Assembly: GCA_039024315.1 (NCBI GenBank)
Contig: JBCCQN010000174.1
Span: 1 to 17,310, forward strand
Length of the DNA: 17,310 nt
Direction: 5' to 3'
DNA from: JBCAWW01 sp039024315
Lineage (GTDB): Bacteria > Bacteroidota > Bacteroidia > J057
Of this stretch, positions 7,986-16,269 are shown in pieces (positions within the stretch are counted from its first letter, which is position 1; the number at the start of each line of letters is the position of its first letter). The position numbers and the translations under genes are program-made. The notes beneath the pieces are model-generated. The model saw only the letters and a program-made list of their open reading frames with translations. It did not search any database and had not been told where the DNA came from.

Positions 7986-10900
7986 CTAGCGGACCTCCAA
8001 TTTCCAATTTTGACGAATGCTTTCAATATCAACCTCTACTAGGTAGAAGCCCGTCGCTAGTTGTTTGATCTCTATGCGAGAACGCCCCGCCTTGAGTTTG
8101 CCTTGGGAAAGAGTACGACCTTGTAAATCCATGATCCGATATGCCCCCTCCTGCCTAGAGGAAAATTCTATCCAATCGCTGGCGGGATTGGGCTGCAGCT
8201 GCACCAAGTCTCCGATACCTCTTTGCGCATAAACTACGGGGGACCAGATCGCGATACCATCGGCATCAATGTGTCTGATACGATAATAGGCAATGGAGGC
8301 ATTGGTCTGATCTTGGTAGCGAAAAGACTGAGACGCAGCGTTCGGCGAAGCCGGTAAAGACCCAATATCAGTCCACAGTTCCTGCTGCAGCAATTTACGT
8401 TCGACGACAAATTCTCCATTCTCCGTAATGGCGGACCAACGCAGGATATTAGCGTTCGGCGAAGCGGTAACCCTTATATCTTGCCATATTAGGGGCAAAA
8501 CAACATCCATAGAGGCTGCCACAGTCAAGGTATCGCAAAGGCATTGAGCAGGTCCAGCACTGTTGGCAGGATCACGACGGATGACCGCCAGTATAGGCTT
8601 GTCCAAATCAGCACTATCTTGATCCACCGAAATAGTAGTATTGAGGGCTTGGCTAGTGCCTGCTGCGATATTAAGCGTATTGCTGTAGGCCCCAAAATAG
8701 CGATCCCCTACGCTGTAGCCTAAAGAGCTATCAAGATCCACATAAAATTCAAGGGTAGTTTGGACGCCCGAAATATCAGAACCCGTATTTTCTAGCACCC
8801 AATTGAGGCCAAAGATATAATCATCGCCGGAAGCAGATACGCCGCTACTGAGTTGGTCGATGTTGAGATCCGGCTTTTCGACGGTAAGATAGGTCGAAGC
8901 AGAACCGGAGCTACCAAAGTAATCCGGGCAATTCGTACCTCCACAGACCACATTGGCATCAAAAGTAGTTTGTACAGTAGCTAATAATTCGCCACTGCTA
9001 CAAGCTGCGCCACTGGCCGTAGTTAGTTGAATCAGAAAGATGATAGAATCTCCCGCTACAATCCCAGTGGGCATATCCCAAGTATATAAATTACCTAAGC
9101 TACCCAAAGAACTCATGCTCATAGTAGCCGAGTTAGGAGCGTTCCGCACGGCGGTAAAAGAACTACTGACATAGCTGATATCCGCAGGTACAGTCAAGCG
9201 GATCTTGTCCCCGCTACCGGTAGTCCCATCAGGCACTACCTTGATTCGAAAATCATGATTTTGACTGCAACCCTCTAAGGAGCTAGCATTGTTGGTAATC
9301 GTAGTATTGTAGGGAGCGACAACGCCGGTTACAGAAATCGGATCCATTACACGCAGCACGCTGATGGGACTCCCACAAGGCTGGGCTCCTGTCAAGCGCA
9401 CATAAAAAACATCGCCTGAAAGGAAATCACAATTGGCTTGGGTATTGAAACGCATATTTACTGTGCGATTAGCGGCGCTAGAGCCTCCTAGCCCCTCTAA
9501 TCCTTCACTCGCCAAAGTAGCGTCGTAATTACCAAGGGTAAATTTAAAGCCACCGGCAATACTATCTGGATCCGTAACTACCCGATAACCCGTGCCTGAT
9601 GGATATTCTATTTCTGCGGTCCCGTTGACCCAATCGAGCCCACTATTGTTGTGAAATACTTCTATTTGCAGATCCACCACATTGGCCATTTGAGTACTCG
9701 TGATGGCAAAGGTATAATCTAAGTTTTGGCAAAGGGCAATCGAGCCAGAAGGCTGATTGGTTACATTGAGTTGTACGGCAGATGGTTTGGGATCTACTCT
9801 AAGGATGAAGGTGTCTATTTCGCAGGGAAATCCTACCAAAGAGCTCGGAAAGCTATCACAATTCCACCCAGCATAGACATAAAGCGTGTCTAAAGAACAA
9901 CTAGTATAATCGGCAGTGATGACATATTGTTGATTGGAGTTGGCATTTAAAGTCCCTAGTTGGTAAATGCCATTGGTTGCCGTTAGTGAACCACCACCAT
10001 TTAGGCGGACATCGCTGACCGTAATCTCACCCGAAGGAGAATAAAAAGACATATAACTATATGGCGCAGCGGAGTTGATTTTGGTATTGCTGACACCTAT
10101 GGTCCACGCGACGGATTCAGAAAGGCCGTCTTGAGTGGAAGCACTGACATTGCTAAGCTCTATTTCTGGCGCAAAATGCTGAATTTCGGGCGAATAAGCG
10201 GTGGGATTGTCATAAGCTTCTAGGCCTGACTCCCAATGCATTTTCACCTCAGTGGGGACTGTTATTGCTACATCATGCACTGCTTGACATTGGGGCTCCC
10301 AAGTAGTAAAAAATTGCATTTCATAGCCATCATCTGGCTCATACAGACTCCCTGCCGTAACTAAGGCTCTCAAGTCAAATAAGAGGGTATCTGCCGACGT
10401 GTAAGTAGGACTAATGAATTGCGCATTGACATAGGGAAAAAAACGTAGCAAGAGATAAGCGTTGACGAAGTCATAATCAGCCGGAGGCGTAACGATGATT
10501 GTATCCGGAAAGGACCATTTACGGTACTCATAAGGAAACATATCCAAATAGCTACCAGCATTGAAAAAGTTGAGATAAGTACGTGCTTGAGTTTGCCCAC
10601 AAGCATTTGAACCAACCGAATTGACGAAGGAGGCATTGGTCATGGGCACAATCTGAAACTTGTCGGAAAAGGAGGCACTCCCGCAGCCTGCCCTTTGGGC
10701 TTCGCTGGGATTGGCTACGCTACTCACGTACATATTCATAGGGTTGACATAGCCCACATCAAGGTCATTGGTGCTCGTAGAGGATATCTTCAAGTTAGCC
10801 GTTACCCTAATGCTATCCCCAGCAGCAAAACTAAAAGCGCTAAAATCACTACAATGCCCCCCAATACTAGCTCTAGAAAAATCTGCCACAAACAGACTAT

Positions 10901-13055
10901 CTCCCGTTTTGGTAAAGGGAATACTATCACAGGTCAAATAAGTAGCGCTGCTCGCATCATAGACCCGCAGACCTGCTCCTGCAGGACTAATGTACTGCCC
11001 TTGGTCGATGATCAATTGGGCATAGCCATATTCAAATGTACTAGTACCAATCATCACCCCCTGCATACTAGCAGTCAGGGTATCTCCTAGCCTTACTCGG
11101 TCCAAGCGGATTTGCGAAAGGCTTGGATTGAGGCTATTGGAAAGGCGATTGCCATCATCATCATTTTCACCATAATTGCGCCGCGCAAAGCTAAACTGCT
11201 CCGTTTGTAGGCCATCACAGCTATTACTGGTACAGGGATCTACGGCTATGTTGACATCTTCACAATACAATTCCATCTCGGCGGGCGTAGTGCATGAAAT
11301 TTCTGGAATGTATTTGATCGTCTTGCGGAGAGATTGGATGGTATCCCCACTGACGCAATCACAATTGCCGGTAACGACCAGATTGATCTCCGAACCATCC
11401 ATATCAAAACTCGAGGGTTGATCACTCAAGTTGAAGGTTGCTTCAATCGTATCTACCACTTGAATAAAACTCGCCTGCGGCCAAGCCAAACCACCAGCAA
11501 TATTGTTCCAACTGAGGTCTGCTGAGGAGCCAGAGAAGGTCATTCCACAAGGAGGGAGTTCAAATCGAACTATATAGCGGCCATCACCGGGATAGGTTTG
11601 CTGAGCTTCCTGAACGAGGGTGGTGAGCCTGACTTCTTGGCCTTGAGAAATGGTTGGGTTATCATAATTATTGCCCACAAAAGTCGAAATACTGCCTAAG
11701 CCAGCAAATTGATTATCAACCACGGTGGAGCTGCCTACACAAGGCAGGGTGTACCGATAGTTGTAGCCCCACGATCCTTGGCGAATTTCACCTTCTCCGC
11801 ATTCGTCTGGTGCACAATTGATCATATCAAATGCGATCACCACACTATCGCCGGGCTCCATATCTGGCACATCAAGCCGGAAACGGTAGGCATAGGGCTG
11901 ACTACAACTATTGTAATAGGTATTGGCTTCGGAATATTTAGGCGTTTGACTGACAAAGCTGCCGTTGCCTACCTTAAGCTCTACACTGGAAGCATCAATG
12001 CCATCGTACTTATAGACAGCAAATTGCCCTGCGTAGTAAAATTTCTTGATTTCAATCTCGATATCATTGGCCGCACCATAACCTTGATTGATAATCAGCA
12101 TTTCTTTGCGGTTGGCCTGTTCGTGAAAGCATGCTGGGAGTTCCGCGTCGCGGAACGAAAAAGCCAAACTCGGCGGTAGAGAAACAAAGCTTACATCTGC
12201 TGTTGTTGCATAGGTATTGCAAGTATCAGTATCACAACCCCAACCAACGATCAAATCGGAGCTTTTGTCCGAACAACCCGTAAGCTTTAAGTATTCGACA
12301 ATCTCAAGGCCTCCATCCGCTAAACAGTAGAGGGCATTACTATCGCCCATCTGCACAAACTCAGCTTCACTAAAGGTATAAAAAATCGTATCGCCACTAC
12401 TTGTGGTATTGAGTTTTACACCTTGAAAATAGACGGAATCTACGCTCACATCGGGGCCATAAGCGTCATACCAAAAGAAATTACGCAGACAGCCATTACC
12501 ACTATTATTGATAGTCACGCTTCGCGTAACGGTTTGTCCTACTGCTGCATTGGGGGTGCTAGGTTGGGGCATACTGAGCTCAGGATAAGCGATCGCATTA
12601 TTGAACTCCGTGGTCGAATCAACTGCCAATTGATTGGTGTTGTAGCGAACATAAATAGTATCCTGAAAAGTATTTGCCCCCAGAAAGAAGTCAAGCGCCT
12701 CACAATTAGCCGTTACCTCAAGTGTAAAATCATAAAGATCGCCGCTGCTCATATCATCCCCATTGAGGCTCAAAATATTGCCGCTAAGCTGGTCGAAATA
12801 AACGTTCTGCGAAGCAGTAAGGGTATTGACAAGGGAAGCGGGAACATAGCTCATCCCAGGCGGAAAATGTATATCGACGCTTACCCCTGTGGCGGAGGCA
12901 ATCGAGCTTTGAATGCTAAAGCTAAAACGAGCCGAATCGCTGCAGATCCCTAGACTATCTACTCCCGGAACGGTGGAGTTGATGGTAAATTGGGCTGCGA
13001 GAAAATGGCTGCTAAATACAAAAAGCAGGGAGAATAAACTGGTACGAAAGGTCAT
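7986..13055 (-). CDS. Giant secreted protein with T9SS type A sorting domain and repeated Ig-like modules
   Basis: The 1689-residue precursor begins with a signal peptide (MTFRTSLFSLLFVFSSHFLA, cleavage near AAQ at 22). The long central part is a succession of beta-rich, Cys-containing modules with recurring GDSIxF, VxITxxNxG and ADYTSC-like phrases, resembling the DUF11/conserved-repeat type found in Bacteroidota surface proteins. I recognise no catalytic motif. Residues about 1518-1611 form the fibronectin-III-like module that often precedes the sorting domain (ILRWSAITENGEFVVERKL, then YYRIRHIDADG). The last 70 residues (1620-1689) form the T9SS type A sorting domain, with LQPNPASDWI, YRIMDLQGRTLSQG, ATGFYLVEV and WKLEVR. 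It should be exported by Sec, moved across the outer membrane by T9SS and released or anchored, probably as an adhesin or structural surface protein. That role is inferred from architecture only. Confidence 0.9.
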   Translation of the reverse strand: MTFRTSLFSLLFVFSSHFLAAQFTINSTVPGVDSLGICSDSARFSFSIQSSIASATGVSVDIHFPPGMSYVPASLVNTLTASQNVYFDQLSGNILSLNGDDMSSGDLYDFTLEVTANCEALDFFLGANTFQDTIYVRYNTNQLAVDSTTEFNNAIAYPELSMPQPSTPNAAVGQTVTRSVTINNSGNGCLRNFFWYDAYGPDVSVDSVYFQGVKLNTTSSGDTIFYTFSEAEFVQMGDSNALYCLADGGLEIVEYLKLTGCSDKSSDLIVGWGCDTDTCNTYATTADVSFVSLPPSLAFSFRDAELPACFHEQANRKEMLIINQGYGAANDIEIEIKKFYYAGQFAVYKYDGIDASSVELKVGNGSFVSQTPKYSEANTYYNSCSQPYAYRFRLDVPDMEPGDSVVIAFDMINCAPDECGEGEIRQGSWGYNYRYTLPCVGSSTVVDNQFAGLGSISTFVGNNYDNPTISQGQEVRLTTLVQEAQQTYPGDGRYIVRFELPPCGMTFSGSSADLSWNNIAGGLAWPQASFIQVVDTIEATFNLSDQPSSFDMDGSEINLVVTGNCDCVSGDTIQSLRKTIKYIPEISCTTPAEMELYCEDVNIAVDPCTSNSCDGLQTEQFSFARRNYGENDDDGNRLSNSLNPSLSQIRLDRVRLGDTLTASMQGVMIGTSTFEYGYAQLIIDQGQYISPAGAGLRVYDASSATYLTCDSIPFTKTGDSLFVADFSRASIGGHCSDFSAFSFAAGDSIRVTANLKISSTSTNDLDVGYVNPMNMYVSSVANPSEAQRAGCGSASFSDKFQIVPMTNASFVNSVGSNACGQTQARTYLNFFNAGSYLDMFPYEYRKWSFPDTIIVTPPADYDFVNAYLLLRFFPYVNAQFISPTYTSADTLLFDLRALVTAGSLYEPDDGYEMQFFTTWEPQCQAVHDVAITVPTEVKMHWESGLEAYDNPTAYSPEIQHFAPEIELSNVSASTQDGLSESVAWTIGVSNTKINSAAPYSYMSFYSPSGEITVSDVRLNGGGSLTATNGIYQLGTLNANSNQQYVITADYTSCSLDTLYVYAGWNCDSFPSSLVGFPCEIDTFILRVDPKPSAVQLNVTNQPSGSIALCQNLDYTFAITSTQMANVVDLQIEVFHNNSGLDWVNGTAEIEYPSGTGYRVVTDPDSIAGGFKFTLGNYDATLASEGLEGLGGSSAANRTVNMRFNTQANCDFLSGDVFYVRLTGAQPCGSPISVLRVMDPISVTGVVAPYNTTITNNASSLEGCSQNHDFRIKVVPDGTTGSGDKIRLTVPADISYVSSSFTAVRNAPNSATMSMSSLGSLGNLYTWDMPTGIVAGDSIIFLIQLTTASGAACSSGELLATVQTTFDANVVCGGTNCPDYFGSSGSASTYLTVEKPDLNIDQLSSGVSASGDDYIFGLNWVLENTGSDISGVQTTLEFYVDLDSSLGYSVGDRYFGAYSNTLNIAAGTSQALNTTISVDQDSADLDKPILAVIRRDPANSAGPAQCLCDTLTVAASMDVVLPLIWQDIRVTASPNANILRWSAITENGEFVVERKLLQQELWTDIGSLPASPNAASQSFRYQDQTNASIAYYRIRHIDADGIAIWSPVVYAQRGIGDLVQLQPNPASDWIEFSSRQEGAYRIMDLQGRTLSQGKLKAGRSRIEIKQLATGFYLVEVDIESIRQNWKLEVR
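8338..8465. repeat. 14-bp direct repeat within the T9SS gene
   Basis: GCGTTCGGCGAAGC occurs at 8338-8351 and again at 8452-8465. Both copies encode Ala-Ser-Pro-Asn-Ala on the minus strand. Near-identical copies with one mismatch lie in another gene at about 14398 and 15524 in the opposite orientation, where they encode different residues. This suggests a DNA-level motif rather than a protein repeat. Confidence 0.45.
12140..12156. repeat. 17-bp perfect inverted repeat inside the T9SS gene
   Basis: GTTCCGCG and CGCGGAAC flank a single T, making a GC-rich perfect palindrome in an otherwise AT-leaning region. It lies inside the coding region (residues about 300-306 of the giant protein) and could form a hairpin in mRNA. 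No function can be assigned. Confidence 0.5.
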
Positions 13056-13092
13056 GGAAGCTGATATTCAGCGATCACTCAATTTAATGAAT

Positions 13093-13123
13093 GAAAATTA
13101 CCATCAACGGTAATAGTTTCCAA
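13093..13123 (-). promoter_or_regulatory. Candidate promoter of the T9SS gene, overlapped by a dyad
   Basis: On the minus strand TTGG (13123-13120) and TAATTTTC (13100-13093) are separated by 19 nt. Each matches the Bacteroidetes -33 TTTG and -7 TAnnTTTG elements with one mismatch, and the start of transcription would lie about 31 nt before the ATG at 13055. The inverted repeat ATTACC-6 nt-GGTAAT at 13097-13114 sits on the -7 element and could be an operator. The alternative is that this hairpin, followed on the minus strand by TTTT, is a weak terminator for the TPR gene upstream. The rest of the 104-bp gap is unremarkable. Confidence 0.33.
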
Positions 13124-13159
13124 CCTTAAACCAGTCCTCATATTACATAGATAAATGAC

Positions 13160-13909
13160 TCAAGAATTGCGCAACTCAGGCAATAAGACGCGATCAAGAT
13201 AAGTGAAGTTGGGTTCGTAAGCCCGCAGACGATTGTAAGTCGCTTCAGCATCACTTTTTTTGCCTAAAGCAAGGTAGGCCCTGCCTAGCCAAGCATACGC
13301 ATGAAGATAGAGCCAGTTATTTTTCTTTAGATTGGGTTTGGCGTCGAAAAGGCTGATCGCTTTTTTAAAATATTGAGCGGCTTTTTCTTTATCGCCACCG
13401 AACATCTCAGGAGCATGAAAAGCCAAATTACCCAATTCAACCCAAACCTCTGGGCTATTAGGACCTAATTCCTTGCCGTCATCATAATAACTTAAGGCCC
13501 TTGGCCCGAGATAAACCACCTTCGCAGGGTAAAATTCTGTTTCTAAGCCCAAGAGCCCTCCTTTAAAGCAATTAGCGATGGCCCAATTTTCGTCAACTGC
13601 CAACATTTTATCTACTGTATCTTCGGCCTTGTTCATCAAGGTGATTGCCTTTTCTCTCTTCCCCAACTCACGATAAAAGCCGATTAATCCATACTGAGCC
13701 AATCCCAATTCATACAGCCCAGCATTGCTAGGATTATTTTGGACATATATTTCTAGATCTGCTAAGGTCTTGCCCCAACTGTTCACATCATTTTTGACAT
13801 AGGCTTGATAGATATTTGCCCGATAAGCCCCAAGATCTGCTTGCTTGGTCTGCTGCGATGTGAAACTAAACCCTAAACAAAAGACGGCAAGGATAAGCGA
13901 TGTTTTCAT
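13160..13909 (-). CDS. Exported tetratricopeptide-repeat (TPR) protein
   Basis: The 249-residue product begins with a signal peptide (MKTSLILAVFCLGFSFTSQQ), so it is probably periplasmic. TPR-type helix pairs can be seen at about 66-105 (LYELGLAQYGLIGFYRELGK, then a KAITLMNKAED helix), 154-187 (EVWVELGNLAFHAPEMFGGD, then KAAQYFKKAISLF) and 200-233 (LYLHAYAWLGRAYLALGKKS, then DAEATYNRLRAYEP). No enzymatic motif is present; TPR proteins usually act as scaffolds for protein contacts. The gene lies 104 bp upstream of the giant T9SS gene on the same strand and could serve it, but this is only proximity. It is divergent from the quinoprotein dehydrogenase gene across 78 bp. Confidence 0.85.
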   Translation of the reverse strand: MKTSLILAVFCLGFSFTSQQTKQADLGAYRANIYQAYVKNDVNSWGKTLADLEIYVQNNPSNAGLYELGLAQYGLIGFYRELGKREKAITLMNKAEDTVDKMLAVDENWAIANCFKGGLLGLETEFYPAKVVYLGPRALSYYDDGKELGPNSPEVWVELGNLAFHAPEMFGGDKEKAAQYFKKAISLFDAKPNLKKNNWLYLHAYAWLGRAYLALGKKSDAEATYNRLRAYEPNFTYLDRVLLPELRNS

Positions 13910-13987
13910 AGCAATAGAATTCTTTGGTTTAATAACTGTTTCTTATCCCTTTTTGGTTCATAGATAGGAGATTTTATATTTAATGGT

Positions 13988-16123
13988 ATGAAACTACTAC
14001 TACCATTACTTTTGATTTTGGCTTGCATGGCCTGCCAAAATCCTCCCAGTGCCTACCAAACTAAAATACAAAACGCGGCCAATTGGTCTGCCTATCAAGG
14101 AGGGCCAGATGTGAACCAATACTCTTCACTATCCCAAATCAATCAAGAAAATGTAAGCAAGCTCCAATTAGCGTGGCAATACAATAGTGGAGATGCTGAT
14201 CCTCAAGACCGCACCCAAATCCAATGTAATCCCCTCATTATCGATGGGGTTTTATATGGTACTTCTCCTGCCTTGAAGGTTTTTGCCCTAGATGCGGCTA
14301 CGGGAGGGCTAAAATGGAGTTTTGATCCATATGCTCAAGATGCTTACGATTTATTTGGTATGGGCGTAAGCCGTGGGTTGGTTTATTGGACAGACGGCTC
14401 CGCCGAACGCATCTTTTCAAGCGCCGGAGATGGCCTGTTTGCTTTAGACGCCCAGACAGGCAAGATCGACAAAGACTTTGGTCAAAATGGTATGGTCGAT
14501 CTCCATGAAGGCCTCGGGGAGCATGCAAAAGATCTCTTTGTGGTAGCCAATACGCCTGGAGTTATCTTTGAGGATCTTTTGATCCTCGGTACCCGTGTTT
14601 CAGAAGGCAAAGATGCCGCACCGGGTCACGTCCGAGCTTTTGACGTGCGGACAGGGGAGATTAGATGGATGTTTCATACCATTCCGCAAGCAGGTCAATT
14701 TGGCGCTGACACTTGGCCTCAAGAAAGCTTAGCGACCGCTGGAGGGGCTAATTCATGGAGCGGCCTTAGTGTTGATCACGAGCGAGGGATGGTGTTTATC
14801 CCTACCGGATCGGCCTCTTTTGATTTTTATGGAGGGGACAGACATGGTGAAAATCTATTTGCTAATTGTGTGTTGGCCCTAGACGCCAAAACGGGAAAGC
14901 GAATTTGGCACTACCAAACCGTGCATCATGATTTATGGGATCGCGATCTGCCGGCCCCCCCCAACTTAGTTCAAGTAGTCCATGAAGGTAAAAAGATAGA
15001 CGCAGTCGCTCAGATCACGAAATCTGCCTATGTATTTCTTTTTGATCGTGAAACGGGTGAGCCTCTCTTTCCCGTCGAAGAAGTAGCCGTACCTGCAAGT
15101 CGATTGAAGGGAGAATCAGCTTGGCCTACCCAACCGATACCCACTAAGCCTGTCCCATTTGCCAGACATAGATTTACGGAGGAAGATATTACAGATCTCA
15201 GTCCTGAATCCCATGCGGCAGTAAAGGAGCTTTGGGAGCAAAGCCTACAGGGTCAGCCCTTTATTCCGCCAAGTCAGGAAGGCACGATTGTCTTTCCCGG
15301 TTTTGATGGTGGAGGCGAATGGGGCGGAGCAGCGGTAAGCCCAGAAGGCATAATGTACATCAATGCCAGTGAAATGCCCTGGATCTTACAAATGGTCGAA
15401 CTCAAAAACGAATCTGACGGCAAACTTTCGACAAAAGGTCGTAATATCTTTCAAAGACGATGTGTCTCATGTCATGGGATCGATCTCAAAGGAGCCTCTA
15501 TCTTTCAACCTCCTTCTTTGGTCGGCCTCGCCGAACGCTTATCTCAAGAAAAAATAGCAGAGATCATCAAAAATGGTCAGGGTCAAATGCCTGGTTTCGC
15601 TCATCTAGAGGAAGCAAAAATTGATGCCCTCGTCGCCTATTTAGCTAATTCAGATCAAGCGCTTGAAAAAGAAGGGCCTATGAAAACCGAGGGCTTGCCC
15701 TATGTCAACACAGGCTATATTAGATTCAAAGATCCTAATGGCTATCCCGCCATAAAGCCGCCTTGGGGCAACCTAAACGCGATTGACCTCAACAGTGGGG
15801 AGATCTTATGGAAAGTACCTTTGGGAGAATACCCAGAGCTAAGTGCGCAAGGACATCCCATTACAGGTACCGAAAATTACGGAGGGCCGACCATTACTGC
15901 CGGCGGAATCATCTTTATTGCCGCCACTAGAGACCAAAAATTCAGGGCATTTTCTCGAGCAGACGGAAGCCTCCTCTGGGAAACTGAATTACCGGCAGGA
16001 GGCTATGCTACTCCGTCGACGTATGAAGTAAACGGCAAACAATACGTAGTCATAGCAGCTGGCGGGGGAAAGATGGGTACGCCTTCGGGAGACGCTTATC
16101 TCGCTTTTTCATTACCTGACTGA
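13988..16123 (+). CDS. PQQ-dependent quinoprotein dehydrogenase with inserted cytochrome c domain
   Basis: The 711-residue protein has a lipoprotein-like signal peptide (MKLLLPLLLILACMACQNPP, Cys13 or Cys16 as the lipidation site). It is otherwise a PQQ beta-propeller of the quinoprotein glucose/alcohol dehydrogenase type. Propeller blades carry the repeated ALDAxTGxxxW phrase (100-110, 152-160, 297-307, and again 598-608). The long HHDLWDRDLPAPP segment (313-325) and GDRHGENLFAN (283-293) match membrane glucose dehydrogenase relatives. A cytochrome c domain is inserted between blades at about 482-556, with haem motif CVSCH (492-496) and probable axial Met534 in GQMPGF. After it the propeller resumes and closes. 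Electrons would pass from PQQ to the built-in haem and then to the respiratory chain, in the periplasm. No PQQ synthesis genes are in the window; the substrate is unknown. Start chosen as the first in-frame ATG with a signal peptide. Confidence 0.92.
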   Translation: MKLLLPLLLILACMACQNPPSAYQTKIQNAANWSAYQGGPDVNQYSSLSQINQENVSKLQLAWQYNSGDADPQDRTQIQCNPLIIDGVLYGTSPALKVFALDAATGGLKWSFDPYAQDAYDLFGMGVSRGLVYWTDGSAERIFSSAGDGLFALDAQTGKIDKDFGQNGMVDLHEGLGEHAKDLFVVANTPGVIFEDLLILGTRVSEGKDAAPGHVRAFDVRTGEIRWMFHTIPQAGQFGADTWPQESLATAGGANSWSGLSVDHERGMVFIPTGSASFDFYGGDRHGENLFANCVLALDAKTGKRIWHYQTVHHDLWDRDLPAPPNLVQVVHEGKKIDAVAQITKSAYVFLFDRETGEPLFPVEEVAVPASRLKGESAWPTQPIPTKPVPFARHRFTEEDITDLSPESHAAVKELWEQSLQGQPFIPPSQEGTIVFPGFDGGGEWGGAAVSPEGIMYINASEMPWILQMVELKNESDGKLSTKGRNIFQRRCVSCHGIDLKGASIFQPPSLVGLAERLSQEKIAEIIKNGQGQMPGFAHLEEAKIDALVAYLANSDQALEKEGPMKTEGLPYVNTGYIRFKDPNGYPAIKPPWGNLNAIDLNSGEILWKVPLGEYPELSAQGHPITGTENYGGPTITAGGIIFIAATRDQKFRAFSRADGSLLWETELPAGGYATPSTYEVNGKQYVVIAAGGGKMGTPSGDAYLAFSLPD
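14398..15538. repeat. Two inverted copies of the GCGTTCGGCGARGC motif in the PQQ gene
   Basis: The reverse complement of the 8338/8452 motif appears near 14398-14410 and near 15524-15538, each with a single mismatch. Both copies are read as Ala-Glu-Arg in this gene, not as the Ala-Ser-Pro-Asn-Ala of the other gene. The feature spans both copies; the DNA between them is ordinary coding sequence. Confidence 0.4.
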
Positions 16124-16269
16124 GCAATTTCTTACGACCGTTCTCGCCTTAATTATTACGATTCGGGCATACTTACGAACATCCGGCTTTGTATTTGCTT
16201 AGTTTCGAACAGACGATTTCCTTTCGGTTTTCGCATTAATCTACCAAGCTCTAGTACAAATCCGTCGAA

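Noticed and set aside
7916..8032. 39-residue N-terminal extension of the acyltransferase
   Set aside because: It overlaps the coding end of the T9SS gene; the ATG at 7915 fits the family better.
12423..12953. 176-residue plus-strand open frame opposite the giant gene
   Set aside because: It is antisense to a well-supported coding region, and its residues show no domain; the same holds for the frames at 11709-12179 and 10695-11090.
13983..13985. ATG five bases upstream of the PQQ dehydrogenase start
   Set aside because: It is in a different frame; the ATG at 13988 leads directly into the signal peptide.
16124..16269. Search for a promoter, terminator or small gene ahead of the Hsp70-like gene
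   Set aside because: No TAnnTTTG element with a matching -33 box, no stable hairpin with a T-run and no credible coding frame was found in these 146 bases.
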